Below the pieces are notes generated by a model, which was not told the DNA's origin, searched no databases, and was given only the letters and a program-made list of their open reading frames with translations. A stretch of DNA of 64,000 bases from UKL13-2 sp044346745 (lineage in GTDB: Bacteria; Pseudomonadota; Gammaproteobacteria; Burkholderiales; Usitatibacteraceae): positions 62,001 through 126,000 of the forward strand of contig JBIIYQ010000001.1 in assembly GCA_044346745.1 (NCBI GenBank). The letters are read 5' to 3'. Position 1 is the stretch's first letter. Each line of letters opens with the position of its first letter. Positions 16,323-25,022 of this stretch are shown here, one piece after another. Made by a program: the position numbers and the translations under genes.

Positions 16323-16508
16323 TTAGCCTTCAACTTGGAGCATGTAGCTCACTTTGTTGATCATGCCGCGATTTGCGGGTGTATCAATAACGGTGACGGT
16401 GTGGTGAAGTCTTTTCAAGCCCAACCCACGAACACAGGCCTTATGCGCCTCTAGGCGACCGATCGTGCTCTTACGGAGCGTCACTGTGATGGTTTTCTGG
16501 TTAGTCAT
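16323..16508 (-). CDS. rpmD: 50S ribosomal protein L30
   Basis: L30 of 61 residues: TITVTLRKSTIGRLEAHK and then a VRGLGLKRLHHTV block, both typical. Only bacteria and archaea of some lineages keep this gene, and it sits between rpsE and rplO as expected. The stop is 5 bases before the rplO start. Confidence 0.97.
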   Translation of the reverse strand: MTNQKTITVTLRKSTIGRLEAHKACVRGLGLKRLHHTVTVIDTPANRGMINKVSYMLQVEG

Positions 16509-16531
16509 GCGGTTTTCTCCAAGCGCCTCGA

Positions 16532-17041
16532 TTAGCCCAAAATCTCTTCGACCGTTTTGCCGCGTTTTGCAGCAACTTCGGATGGGCGTGAAATTTTTGC
16601 TAAGCCGTCAAGCGTTGCGCGAACCACGTTGTACGGGTTGGTTGAACCATGACACTTTGCCGAGATGTTGGTGATACCCATCACCTCAAACACCGCGCGC
16701 ATTGCGCCACCGGCCTTAATGCCGTTACCGTCAGCAGCTGGCTGCATAAACACCTTGGTGCCGCCGTGCTTACCGATAACTTCGTGATGAAGCGTGCCAT
16801 TTTTCAGCGGTATCTTGACGAGCTTGCGACGAGCCTGCTCCATTGCCTTTTGAACGGCAACTGGAACCTCTTTCGATTTGCCCTTGCCCATACCGATACG
16901 GCCATCGCCGTCACCAACGACGGTCAACGCAGCGAAGCCAAGAATACGACCACCCTTAACAACTTTCGTGACTCGGTTAACCGAGATCATCTTTTCGCGG
17001 AGACCGTCGCCTTCTTTATCCTGAGTTTCTGGTTTTGCCAT
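16532..17041 (-). CDS. rpsE: 30S ribosomal protein S5
   Basis: S5 of 169 residues with the double-stranded RNA-binding fold of the N-terminal half (EKMISVNRVTKVVKGGRI, then VVGDGDGRIGMGKGK) and a C-terminal half with GSTNPYNVVRATLDGL. It supports decoding fidelity, and the region VKGGR is where spectinomycin resistance changes occur in other species; the sequence here looks wild type. It follows rplR by 14 bases. Confidence 0.98.
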   Translation of the reverse strand: MAKPETQDKEGDGLREKMISVNRVTKVVKGGRILGFAALTVVGDGDGRIGMGKGKSKEVPVAVQKAMEQARRKLVKIPLKNGTLHHEVIGKHGGTKVFMQPAADGNGIKAGGAMRAVFEVMGITNISAKCHGSTNPYNVVRATLDGLAKISRPSEVAAKRGKTVEEILG

Positions 17042-17055
17042 TTGGACGTCCTTGA

Positions 17056-17412
17056 CTAAAACTTAAGGCCGGCTTCACGCGCGGCGTCTGCCAGCGCTTT
17101 CACGCGGCCGTGGTAAGCGAAACCAGCGCGGTCGAACGCAACGTCCGAGACCCCGGCGGCTTTTGCACGCTCAGCAATACGTTTGCCAACTTCGGCGGCG
17201 GCAGCCGATGTGGCACCGCTTTTCAACGCGGCACGCAACTCTTTTTCGGCGGTAGATGCTGCAGCCAGAACTTTCGCGCCGGTTGCGTCGATCACCTGCG
17301 CGTAGATGTGCGTATTGGTGCGATGTACGGTCAAACGCACCGCCTTCAAACGCGCGATGATTGCGCGGGTTTTTGCGGCGCGACGCAGACGGGATTGTTT
17401 TTTGTCGATCAT
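17056..17412 (-). CDS. rplR: 50S ribosomal protein L18
   Basis: L18 of 118 residues. The basic N-terminus MIDKKQSRLRRAAKTRA leads into RLTVHRTNTHIYAQVID, and the protein ends in the signature YHGRVKALADAAREAGL. It binds 5S rRNA in the central protuberance together with L5 and L25. It lies between rplF and rpsE. Confidence 0.98.
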   Translation of the reverse strand: MIDKKQSRLRRAAKTRAIIARLKAVRLTVHRTNTHIYAQVIDATGAKVLAAASTAEKELRAALKSGATSAAAAEVGKRIAERAKAAGVSDVAFDRAGFAYHGRVKALADAAREAGLKF

Positions 17413-17423
17413 GATCGAATTCC

Positions 17424-17957
17424 TTACTTCTTCTTCGTCTCTTTAAGAACGATGACTTCGTCCGAGTAGCGTACGCCCTTGCCCTTGTAGGGCTCTGGCG
17501 GACGATAACCACGCACGATGGCAGCGACTTGGCCAACCTTCTGCTTGTCAACGCCCTTCAAAATGATTTCCGTCGGGGTTGGCGTTTCCGCCTTCACACC
17601 TTCTGGCATCTCGTGGACGACGGGGTGCGAGTATCCCAACGCCAGATTCAACTTCGTGCCTTGCGCTGCGGCCTTATAGCCCACGCCGACGAGCATCAAC
17701 TTGCGCTCAAACCCCTTGTCTACGCCATGAACCATATTCGCCAACAAAGCACGCATGGTTCCAGACATAGCATTGGCAGCCTGCGAATCATTCGCCGCCT
17801 CCAACACAAGCTTGTCGCCATCACGCTTGATGTTGACCAGCGAGGTCGCTGCTTGTTTCAAGACGCCCAACGGGCCCTTGACGGTAATTTCGTCAGCCGC
17901 AAGTGTCACTTCGACTTTTGCGGGCACAGTGATAGGGAGCTTACCAACGCGTGACAT
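17424..17957 (-). CDS. rplF: 50S ribosomal protein L6
   Basis: L6 of 177 residues made of two similar domains, with MSRVGKLPITVPAKVEV at the start and the C-terminal signature PEPYKGKGVRYSDE. It lies near the elongation factor binding site. The gene is 11 bases after rpsH in the spc unit. Confidence 0.98.
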   Translation of the reverse strand: MSRVGKLPITVPAKVEVTLAADEITVKGPLGVLKQAATSLVNIKRDGDKLVLEAANDSQAANAMSGTMRALLANMVHGVDKGFERKLMLVGVGYKAAAQGTKLNLALGYSHPVVHEMPEGVKAETPTPTEIILKGVDKQKVGQVAAIVRGYRPPEPYKGKGVRYSDEVIVLKETKKK

Positions 17958-17968
17958 TCATACTCTCC

Positions 17969-18364
17969 TTACACCACGATGCAAAGCACTTCGCCACCAA
18001 CACCGGTAGCGCGGGCTTTGCGATCAGTCATAACGCCGCGCGAGGTGGAAACAATCGCCACACCAAGGCCGTTCATAACAGGTTTGATATCTTCACGCCC
18101 GCGGTAAATCCTCAGACCAGGACGGGAAACGCGCTCGATCTTTTCGATCACAGGCCTACCCGCGTAGTATTTGAGACCGACATTCAGCTCAGATTTGCCG
18201 TCGACCGTGCGCACATCAAAACCTTCGATGTATCCCTCGTCTTTCAGCACATTTGCGATTGCAACCTTCACTTTGGAAGAAGGCATCGTCACGTCAACTT
18301 TTTCCGATTGTTGCGCATTACGGATGCGAGTCAACATATCGGCGATCGGATCACTCATGCTCAT
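17969..18364 (-). CDS. rpsH: 30S ribosomal protein S8
   Basis: S8 of 131 residues: MSMSDPIADMLTRIRNAQ at the start and the C-terminal GLGVAIVSTSRGVMTDRKAR block, which contacts helix 21 of 16S rRNA. In E. coli S8 also represses the spc operon by binding near rplE; I did not identify a matching RNA element here. Confidence 0.98.
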   Translation of the reverse strand: MSMSDPIADMLTRIRNAQQSEKVDVTMPSSKVKVAIANVLKDEGYIEGFDVRTVDGKSELNVGLKYYAGRPVIEKIERVSRPGLRIYRGREDIKPVMNGLGVAIVSTSRGVMTDRKARATGVGGEVLCIVV

Positions 18365-18390
18365 AATTTTTTCTCCGCCCTACTTCCCGG

Positions 18391-18696
18391 CTACCAGCTA
18401 GCCTTAACCAAGCCCGGCACTTCACCGCGCATGGCAATTTCACGCAACTTGTTACGACCCAAACCAAACTTGCTGTAGACGCCACGTGGACGACCGGTGA
18501 TCGCACAACGATTGCGGAGGCGAGTTGGATTGGAGTTTCGCGGAAGCGCCTGCAATTTAAGACGCGCCTGATAACGATCTTCGTCAGAAGCACTTTGATC
18601 GTTAATGATCTTAAAAAGCGCTTCGCGCTTCGCCTTGAATTTCGCGACAAGCTTTTCGCGCTTGGCTTGACGGTTAATCACTGCAAGTTTGGCCAT
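18391..18696 (-). CDS. rpsN: 30S ribosomal protein S14 (long, zinc-free form)
   Basis: S14 of 101 residues starting MAKLAVINRQAKREKL and including the typical LPRNSNPTRLRNRCAITGRP block. The long length and the absence of the CxxC pairs mark the zinc-independent type, while the L36 of the same cluster is the zinc type. The frame is open 20 codons upstream of the chosen start, but that part lies over the end of rplE and is not conserved; the chosen ATG is 4 bases after the rplE stop. Confidence 0.97.
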   Translation of the reverse strand: MAKLAVINRQAKREKLVAKFKAKREALFKIINDQSASDEDRYQARLKLQALPRNSNPTRLRNRCAITGRPRGVYSKFGLGRNKLREIAMRGEVPGLVKASW

Positions 18697-18700
18697 GCGC

Positions 18701-19240
18701 TTAACCCCTGAAAGGAAACTTGAATGCAGCGAGGAGCGCTTTGGCTTCTGCGTCATTCTTAGCGGTGGTAGTAATCGAAATATTCATGCCGCGTATCGCG
18801 TCTATCTTGTCGTACTCAATTTCTGGGAAGATGATCTGCTCTTTTACGCCCATGTTGTAGTTGCCACGGCCATCAAAAGAACGACCTGAAATACCACGGA
18901 AGTCGCGCACCCGTGGCAACGAAACAGTGATCAGGCGGTCAAGGAATTCATACATGCGATTCGCGCGCAACGTCACCATGCAACCGATCGGATAACCGTC
19001 ACGAATCTTGAATCCTGCGATCGACTTCTTTGACTTGGTTACGACGGGCTTCTGACCGGCAATTTTGGTCATGTCGCCAACGGCGTGTTCCATAATTTTC
19101 TTGTCCGCCACGGCCTCGCCTACCCCCATGTTGAGGGTGATCTTGGTGATCCGTGGCACTTCCATCACCGACTTGTAACCAAGGTCTTTCATCAACTTCG
19201 GTACAACTGTTTCTTTGTAAAACGATTGGAGTCGAGCCAT
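18701..19240 (-). CDS. rplE: 50S ribosomal protein L5
   Basis: L5 of 179 residues with the start MARLQSFYKETVVPKLM, the VPRITKITLNMGVGEA block and the C-terminal FPEIEYDKIDAIRGMNI. It binds 5S rRNA and contacts P-site tRNA. The gene lies between rplX and rpsN. Confidence 0.98.
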   Translation of the reverse strand: MARLQSFYKETVVPKLMKDLGYKSVMEVPRITKITLNMGVGEAVADKKIMEHAVGDMTKIAGQKPVVTKSKKSIAGFKIRDGYPIGCMVTLRANRMYEFLDRLITVSLPRVRDFRGISGRSFDGRGNYNMGVKEQIIFPEIEYDKIDAIRGMNISITTTAKNDAEAKALLAAFKFPFRG

Positions 19241-19253
19241 GTTAAGCGCCCCC

Positions 19254-19574
19254 TTAAGCGTCTATTTGTTCGCCATTGGAAGCAAACACGCGCACTTTGC
19301 GCTTGTCGTCCAAGGACTTAAATCCGACGCGATCCGCTTTTCCGGAGGTCGGGTTGAAAATTGCGATGTTGGAAAGATGAATAGACATCTCTTTTTCAAC
19401 GATACCGCCAGTTGAGCCCTTCATCGGGTTTGGCTTGGTGTGTTTCTTCACTCGGTTGATTCCCTCAACCAGCACGCGCTCGGTTTCAAGGATCATTGAC
19501 AGCACGGTTCCGCGCTTGCCTTTATCCTTACCGGTGATGACGACCACTTGGTCGCCCTTACGTATCTTGTTCAT
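19254..19574 (-). CDS. rplX: 50S ribosomal protein L24
   Basis: L24 of 106 residues with an N-terminal KOW motif (KGDQVVVITGKDKGKRGTV) and a conserved GINRVKKHTKPNP. It initiates 50S assembly by binding the 5' domain of 23S rRNA. The gene is 21 bases after rplN. Confidence 0.98.
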   Translation of the reverse strand: MNKIRKGDQVVVITGKDKGKRGTVLSMILETERVLVEGINRVKKHTKPNPMKGSTGGIVEKEMSIHLSNIAIFNPTSGKADRVGFKSLDDKRKVRVFASNGEQIDA

Positions 19575-19595
19575 GGCGTATTTTCCTTTGCGTCT

Positions 19596-19964
19596 TTACA
19601 GCACTTCAGGCGCCAGCGACACGATCTTCATGAACTTTTCAGTGCGCAACTCGCGTGTCACTGGTCCAAAGATACGAGTGCCAATCGGCTCAAGCTTTGC
19701 GTTCAACAACACCGCAGCATTGCCATCGAATTTAATCAACGACCCGTCGTTACGACGAACACCTTTGGCGGTACGCACAACTACGGCGTTATAGACCTCG
19801 CCTTTTTTGACGCGTCCGCGCGGCTGCGCTGATTTGATACTGACTTTGATGACATCACCAACGCCCGCGTAACGACGCTTAGAGCCGCCAAGGACTTTGA
19901 TACACATCACCGAACGCGCGCCGGTGTTATCGGCGACGTCGAGAATCGACTGCATCTGAATCAT
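19596..19964 (-). CDS. rplN: 50S ribosomal protein L14
   Basis: L14 of 122 residues: MIQMQSILDVADNTGARSV at the start and the C-terminal FMKIVSLAPEVL, a complete standard-length protein. Its ribosome site TTGGAGAT is clear. Here rplN starts a separate transcription unit: it is cut off from rpsQ by a terminator and two unrelated genes, and is preceded by its own promoter and a leader of about 240 bases. Confidence 0.98.
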   Translation of the reverse strand: MIQMQSILDVADNTGARSVMCIKVLGGSKRRYAGVGDVIKVSIKSAQPRGRVKKGEVYNAVVVRTAKGVRRNDGSLIKFDGNAAVLLNAKLEPIGTRIFGPVTRELRTEKFMKIVSLAPEVL

Positions 19965-20207
19965 TTTTTTATCTCCAACTTACCCGCCACAGGTGGCAGC
20001 CAGTTTTGGATCCGTCTTATGCCCTCGCACCCGATTCGGAGACCCGAATTAAATGCGCCGACAGGTTAGAAAGCTTCTTTTGCCCGATTGCTTAAAGCAC
20101 TTTTGCAAGTGCGGCTTGTGCAGACTCTCAGGCGGCAAGGCCAGATTGCACCCTGTTTTTGCAGACTTTCAGCCGACATAGCCACGGCTGGAGCAGCGAA
20201 GTCCGCT

Positions 20208-20237
20208 AGTATAAGCGAACCTTGTTCCCCAAAGCAA
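20208..20237 (-). promoter_or_regulatory. Candidate sigma70 promoter and long leader of the rplN (spc) unit
   Basis: The 378 bases between the SDR gene and rplN hold no gene. On the minus strand they carry TTGCTT (20232-20237), an 18 base spacer and TATACT (20208-20213). Transcription from here would give a leader of about 240 bases. The leader contains ATTCGG/CCGAAT (20034-20039/20044-20049) and GCCAC/GTGGC (19986-19997) hairpins close to rplN. Confidence 0.6.
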
Positions 20238-20342
20238 GCGGTTTTCTCGGATTATTCAATGGGTTGGCCAAACGCGATGGGGGGCAATGCAGTGGCGATG
20301 GGGCGCAAACGCCAGTTTGTGGCCAACTAACCCGGGCGTGCG

Positions 20343-21116
20343 CTACACGGCAGTCATGCCACCATCGACCGACAGAATTTGCCCTGTTACATAGCTGGCA
20401 GCATCGGAGGCAAGAAAGATGGCTGGGCCCATCAGATCTTCTTCACCGCCCAGCCGACCCAGCGGCGTCATCGCAATGATTTGATTTTCAATCACCTGCA
20501 GTACACCCGCACTCATTTTTGAGGGGAAGAACCCTGGCGCCAGGGCATTGACGCGTATTCCGTACTTCGCCCACTCCGCCGCTAAGGCACGGGTGAGATT
20601 GACCAAGCCACCCTTACTCGTATTGTAGGCAAGCGTTTGCATCGGCCCCAGCTGTCCCCGTAGCCCCGCCACGGATGCAACGTTGATGATCGCTCCGGCA
20701 CGGTTCGGGATCATCGATTTTGCGCCTACCTGCTGTGTAACAAGCCAAGAGCCTGTGAGATTGGTGGCGATAATCTTGTTCCAAGCCTCGGTGGGATACG
20801 ACTCAGCAGGTGCGCCCCAAGACGCGCCTGCGTTGTTCATCAAAATATCGATTCTTCCAAAGTGCTTTAGTACCGCATCGACCATGGGTTCGATGGTTTC
20901 GGGTTTGGCAAGGTCGCTGGGGACGACGAAAACGTCATAGCCCAGCGCGACCAGCTCTGCTTTGGCCTCTTCGAGTTCGCCAGTTTTGCGCGCTGTGAGT
21001 GCAAGCATGGCGCCCTGCGCGCCGTAGCCCTTGGCGATCTGCAGCCCCAGCCCGCGAGAGCCGCCCGTGATCAACGCCACGCGGTTGGATAAATCGAAGA
21101 GTTTGTTGGCAGCCAT
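20343..21116 (-). CDS. Short-chain dehydrogenase/reductase (SDR) inserted in the ribosomal cluster
   Basis: A classical SDR of 257 residues. The Rossmann cofactor loop TGGSRGLG lies near residue 17, NNAG near 92, the catalytic Ser in NVASVAG near 147, and the YxxxK pair in YNTSKGG near 165. The C-terminus VTGQILSVDGGMTAV is typical of the FabG-like branch. The Arg in the TGGSRGLG loop favours NADP(H), by family rule. The substrate cannot be told from sequence. It lies between rpsQ and rplN on the ribosomal strand, 144 bases after a FAD-dependent oxidoreductase, a place where most proteobacteria have nothing. Confidence 0.92.
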   Translation of the reverse strand: MAANKLFDLSNRVALITGGSRGLGLQIAKGYGAQGAMLALTARKTGELEEAKAELVALGYDVFVVPSDLAKPETIEPMVDAVLKHFGRIDILMNNAGASWGAPAESYPTEAWNKIIATNLTGSWLVTQQVGAKSMIPNRAGAIINVASVAGLRGQLGPMQTLAYNTSKGGLVNLTRALAAEWAKYGIRVNALAPGFFPSKMSAGVLQVIENQIIAMTPLGRLGGEEDLMGPAIFLASDAASYVTGQILSVDGGMTAV

Positions 21117-21260
21117 GATCGTTTTCCTGCGTTAGTTATCGATTGATTTCCCGCTGTGTTGTGCATGGGGAACTAGTCAAAAGCCAAAGTGCCCGAATGG
21201 CGGGCGGTTACAAACATTTATGGCTGGAAACACCCGCCAATAAATGGTTTTCATATTCTG

Positions 21261-22949
21261 TTAGTACGGGCTTGCTTGGTCATCCAATACGGCTCGCTTG
21301 TGGCGGGTGGCGACTGTGCCACCGAGTATCGACAACGCTACCGCCTCCGCAATCTTGATGCCGTCGACGCCGGCACTCATGATGCCGCCAGCGTATCCCG
21401 CCCCCTCTCCCGCCGGGAACAATCCTGCAGTGTTGACGCTTTGAAAATTATCGTCGCGCCGCGTAATCCGGATGGGCGATGACGTTCTTGTCTCAACTCC
21501 CGTCAGAACAGCATCATGCATCGCAAAGCCAGCAATCTGTTTGTCAAATGCTGGCAGCGCCTCACGCACAGCGTCGATTACAAAATCTGGCACACAAAGC
21601 GACAGGTCCGTCATCTTTACACCGGGTTTGTACGAAGGCACAACCGACCCAAGCGCGGTTGAGGCACGCCCTGCGAGAAAATCACCGACGAGTTGCGCAG
21701 GGGCATTGTAGTTTTCACCGCCAGACGCAAATGCAGCCGTCTCCCAACGTCGTTGAAAGTCGATGCCGGCTAGTACGTCGTCGGGATAGTCGACTGCCGG
21801 TGTGATGCCAACAACAATGCCTGCGTTGGCGTTTCGTTCGGTTCGCGAGTATTGACTCATGCCGTTTGTCACCACACGCCCAACTTCTGAGGTTGCGGCC
21901 ACCACAGTCCCGCCAGGGCACATACAAAAGCTGTAAACACTCCGCCCGTTCGAAGCGTGATGTACGAGTTTGTAATCGGCGGCACCTAACATCTGGTTGC
22001 CTGCGTTCGGCCCGAAGCGAGCGCGGTCGATCAGACCCTGCGGATGCTCGATTCGAAATCCAATCGAAAATGGTTTGGCTTCAACAAATACACCGCGTTC
22101 ACGCAATTTTTGAAAGGTGTCGCGCGCACTGTGGCCGATAGCCAAGATGAGGTGATCCGTCTTGATCGTTTCGCCGTTCTCGAGGACAACAGCCCGCAGA
22201 TGTCGTTCTCCGGCACGCTCAGCGATGTCAAAATCGACCACCTTCTGCTTGAAGCGAATCTCGCCGCCAAGCGACTCAATGTTCGCCCGCATGATTTCTA
22301 TCATTGATACCAGCTTGAAGGTGCCGATATGCGGCTTAGAGACGTACATTATTTCGGGCGGCGCACCAGCTGCGACGAACTCTCGCAGCACTTTCCGGCC
22401 AAGAAAATGCGGATCCTTAATTTGGCTCCACAGTTTGCCGTCAGAAAAAGTGCCGGCTCCCCCTTCGCCGAACTGCACGTTGGATTCAGGATTGAGAGTC
22501 GATTTGCGCCACAGCCCCCACGTATCTTGTGTGCGCTCACGGACTGCTTTCCCTCGTTCAAGCACAATCGGCCGAAAACCCATCTGCGCGAGCGTCAATG
22601 CCGCAAAGAGCCCGCACGGCCCAAGTCCGATCACGAGCGGTCTTGCGTTTGATACCCCGGTCGGCGCGCGCGCGATGAATTTGTACTCCGTATCCGGCGT
22701 AGCGATTACCTTGGGGTCGCCACGAAACCTGCGGAGTACTTCCCCTTCATTGCTCAATTCAACGTCGAGCGTATAGACCAAAAGAATCTGTGCTTTCTTG
22801 CGCGCATCGTAGCCTCGGCGGTAGATCGAGAGGGCAAGCAAATCCTCACCCTTAATCTTTAGGCGTGCCAAGACAGCGGCACGCAGCGCGGCAATATCGT
22901 CCTCACTGGAGGCGTCTAGCGGCAACTTTATTTCGTTCAAGCGAAGCAT
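21261..22949 (-). CDS. FAD-dependent oxidoreductase of the COG2509 type, inserted in the ribosomal cluster
   Basis: A 562-residue flavoprotein. After an N-terminal domain of about 100 residues comes the dinucleotide-binding motif VIGLGPCGLFAALTLAQMG near residue 106 and then ERGKAVRERTQDT, typical of the uncharacterised FAD-dependent dehydrogenases of COG2509. The conserved NVQFGEGGAGTFSDGKL and the C-terminal GEGAGYAGGIMSAGVDG blocks are present. The reaction is unknown for the family. I chose MLRLNEIKL as the start; the frame is open 21 codons further but that stretch runs into the terminator behind rpsQ. Its position between rpsQ and rplN is the unusual point. Confidence 0.9.
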   Translation of the reverse strand: MLRLNEIKLPLDASSEDDIAALRAAVLARLKIKGEDLLALSIYRRGYDARKKAQILLVYTLDVELSNEGEVLRRFRGDPKVIATPDTEYKFIARAPTGVSNARPLVIGLGPCGLFAALTLAQMGFRPIVLERGKAVRERTQDTWGLWRKSTLNPESNVQFGEGGAGTFSDGKLWSQIKDPHFLGRKVLREFVAAGAPPEIMYVSKPHIGTFKLVSMIEIMRANIESLGGEIRFKQKVVDFDIAERAGERHLRAVVLENGETIKTDHLILAIGHSARDTFQKLRERGVFVEAKPFSIGFRIEHPQGLIDRARFGPNAGNQMLGAADYKLVHHASNGRSVYSFCMCPGGTVVAATSEVGRVVTNGMSQYSRTERNANAGIVVGITPAVDYPDDVLAGIDFQRRWETAAFASGGENYNAPAQLVGDFLAGRASTALGSVVPSYKPGVKMTDLSLCVPDFVIDAVREALPAFDKQIAGFAMHDAVLTGVETRTSSPIRITRRDDNFQSVNTAGLFPAGEGAGYAGGIMSAGVDGIKIAEAVALSILGGTVATRHKRAVLDDQASPY

Positions 22950-23010
22950 GATTGAGAACCGTCTATCTTCGTCTACCCAGTCGTGATTATCTATTGCTCT
23001 GTCTACCAAC

Positions 23011-23038
23011 AAAAAAGCCCGCAGAAGCGGGCTTTTTT
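23011..23038. terminator. Strong bidirectional terminator after rpsQ
   Basis: GCCCGC (23017-23022) and GCGGGC (23027-23032) pair around an AGAA loop, flanked by six A on one side and six T on the other, so the hairpin works as a factor-independent terminator on both strands. It lies about 20 bases after the rpsQ stop and should end the S10-type transcript there. Confidence 0.9.
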
Positions 23039-23058
23039 GATCTAAACCAAATCAAGAC

Positions 23059-23334
23059 TTATTCGACTTTTGCTTTCTCGACGAGTTTGGTGACTGCCCA
23101 TGCTTTTGTCTTCGACATTGGCTTGGTTTCTTCGATAGTTACCGTATCACCCATCTTGAACTCGTTGTTCGGACTATGTGCGTGGTACTTCTTCGAACGG
23201 CGCAAAACTTTACCCAAGACCGGGTGCTTTACCGCGCGTTCAACCAGCACAGTAACCGTTTTGTCCATCTTGTCGCTCGTGATAACGCCGGTCAGCGTAC
23301 GCTTGCTTTTGGTGATTTCAGCAGTAGTCGTCAT
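23059..23334 (-). CDS. rpsQ: 30S ribosomal protein S17
   Basis: S17 of 91 residues with an OB-fold: RTLTGVITSDKMDKTVTVLV, then KYHAHSPNNEFKMGDTV. It is an early 16S rRNA binder. Its start overlaps the rpmC stop as TAATG. It is the last gene of this S10 unit: a strong terminator follows, whereas in most bacteria rplN would follow directly. Confidence 0.98.
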   Translation of the reverse strand: MTTTAEITKSKRTLTGVITSDKMDKTVTVLVERAVKHPVLGKVLRRSKKYHAHSPNNEFKMGDTVTIEETKPMSKTKAWAVTKLVEKAKVE

Positions 23335-23528
23335 TATTGTGCCTTCGCTTTTTCGGTAAGGATGGTCTTGATCTGCGCAATCTCGCGCTTCACACGACCA
23401 AGCTCCGTCGTCTTAGACATTTGCTGCGTTGCAACCTGCATACGCATCGAAAATTGTGCGCGGCGCAGATCCAGCAATTCTTTGTTGAGGTCTTCCGGGG
23501 ATTTCGCCCGCATTTCTTTGGTGTTCAT
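23334..23528 (-). CDS. rpmC: 50S ribosomal protein L29
   Basis: L29 of 64 residues: MNTKEMRAKSPEDLNKELL and LRRAQFSMRMQVATQQ, then a VKREIAQIKTIL helix. It sits by the exit tunnel near L23. It lies between rplP and rpsQ with one shared base at the rpsQ start. Confidence 0.97.
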   Translation of the reverse strand: MNTKEMRAKSPEDLNKELLDLRRAQFSMRMQVATQQMSKTTELGRVKREIAQIKTILTEKAKAQ

Positions 23529-23542
23529 GGCGTAGTCCTTTC

Positions 23543-23956
23543 TTAGCCCAACAGACGATGTACAAACGTGGTCCGGATCGGCAGCTTTGCGGCGGCGAGT
23601 GCAAACGCCTCACGCGCCAATGTCTCTTGAACGCCGTCCATCTCATAAAGTACTTTGCCTGGCTGGATTTCAGCCACAAAATACTCAGGCGATCCCTTAC
23701 CGTTACCCATACGAACTTCGGCAGGCTTCTTGGAGATTGGTTTATCCGGGAAAATACGAATCCACACGCGACCGCCACGCTTGATGTGACGTGTCATTGC
23801 GCGACGCGCAGCTTCGATTTGACGTGCGGTCAAACGACCGCGACCAACCGCCTTCAGACCAAACTCGCCGAACGAAACTTTGGCTCCCGTCGTGGCGATC
23901 CCTTTGTTCCGACCTTTTTGTTCTTTGCGATATTTTCTTCTAGCTGGCTGCAGCAT
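23543..23956 (-). CDS. rplP: 50S ribosomal protein L16
   Basis: L16 of 137 residues. I chose the start [17 protein letters not shown], where the family begins; the frame is open 21 codons further, but that part lies inside rpsC. With this start the gene overlaps the rpsC end by 17 bases. [26 protein letters not shown]-like and MDGV blocks are present ([23 protein letters not shown]). L16 organises the A-site region and the peptidyl transferase centre surroundings. Confidence 0.97.
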   Translation of the reverse strand: [137 protein letters not shown]

Positions 23957-24662
23957 TTTTCGCTCCTGGACGGCCACGCGGCTTACGCGCTGGCTCAGCT
24001 TGTGGCTCCGGTGCGGCAACCGGCGTTTCGCCCTTTGCCAGCATGTTGCCCTTGTAAACGAGAACTTGTACGCCGATCACGCCATAAGTCGTACGCGCTT
24101 CAGAAAAACCTTGATCGATATCTGCACGCAACGTGTGGAGTGGCACGCGCCCCTCGCGGTACCATTCGGTACGCGCAATCTCTGCACCGTTCAAGCGGCC
24201 GCTCGAAGTGATCTTGATACCTTGTGCACCCAAACGCATTGCGTTTTGCATCGCACGCTTCATTGCACGACGGAACATCACACGCTTTTCGAGCTGTGCG
24301 GTAATACCATCAGCGATCAGCTGGGCATCGGTTTCTGGCTTGCGGATTTCTTCGATGTTGACGTGCACCGGCACACCCATCATCTTGGAAAGGCTCACGC
24401 GCAGATTTTCAATATCTTCGCCTTTCTTACCGATCACCACACCTGGACGTGATGAATAGATAGTGATCTTTGCGTTCTTCGCAGGACGCTCAATCACGAT
24501 CTTGCCGACAGAGGCGCTGGCCAACTTCTTCTTCAAGTAGGTGCGGACTTTGATGTCTTCCAGCAACATGATCGGGAAGTTTTTGCTATTGGCGTACCAC
24601 TTCGATGCGAAGTTTTTGGTGACGGCCAGGCGAAAACCGGTTGGGGAAATTTTTTGTCCCAT
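23940..24662 (-). CDS. rpsC: 30S ribosomal protein S3
   Basis: S3 of 240 residues. It starts MGQKISPTGFRLAVTKN, carries a KH domain (SRPGVVIGKKGEDIENLR) and the C-terminal domain ending in a Pro/Ala-rich basic tail (PARKPRGRPGAKNAAAS). It lines the mRNA entry tunnel and has helicase activity with S4 and S5. It follows rplV by 9 bases. Confidence 0.98.
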   Translation of the reverse strand: MGQKISPTGFRLAVTKNFASKWYANSKNFPIMLLEDIKVRTYLKKKLASASVGKIVIERPAKNAKITIYSSRPGVVIGKKGEDIENLRVSLSKMMGVPVHVNIEEIRKPETDAQLIADGITAQLEKRVMFRRAMKRAMQNAMRLGAQGIKITSSGRLNGAEIARTEWYREGRVPLHTLRADIDQGFSEARTTYGVIGVQVLVYKGNMLAKGETPVAAPEPQAEPARKPRGRPGAKNAAAS

Positions 24663-24671
24663 TGCGACTCC

Positions 24672-25010
24672 TTATTGCTTGCCGTCGCCGACGGTCACAA
24701 AAACGTGACATGTCGGTTTGACAATGCGGTTACCACGGCCTTTTGCGCGCGCGGTAAAGCGCTTCAATACAGGGCCCTTTTCAACGATGATCTTGGCGAC
24801 TTTGAGGTCGTCAATGTCAGCACCGTTGTTATGCTCAGCATTTGCAATGGCGGATTCCAACACCTTCTTGATGATCGTTGCGCCCTTTTTCGGCGTAAAC
24901 GTGAGGATGTTGAGCGCTTGGTCTACTTTCTTGCCGCGAATGAGGTCAGCAACCAAACGGCCTTTTTGCGCGGAGAGGCGTACGCCCCAAAGATTAGCGG
25001 ATACGTTCAT
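24672..25010 (-). CDS. rplV: 50S ribosomal protein L22
   Basis: L22 of 112 residues, complete, with KGRLVADLIRGKKVDQALN and the C-terminal RAKGRGNRIVKPTCHVFVTV. Its beta-hairpin lines the exit tunnel, the macrolide-resistance region of other species. It lies between rpsS and rpsC. Confidence 0.98.
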   Translation of the reverse strand: MNVSANLWGVRLSAQKGRLVADLIRGKKVDQALNILTFTPKKGATIIKKVLESAIANAEHNNGADIDDLKVAKIIVEKGPVLKRFTARAKGRGNRIVKPTCHVFVTVGDGKQ

Positions 25011-25022
25011 TGGTATCGCTCC

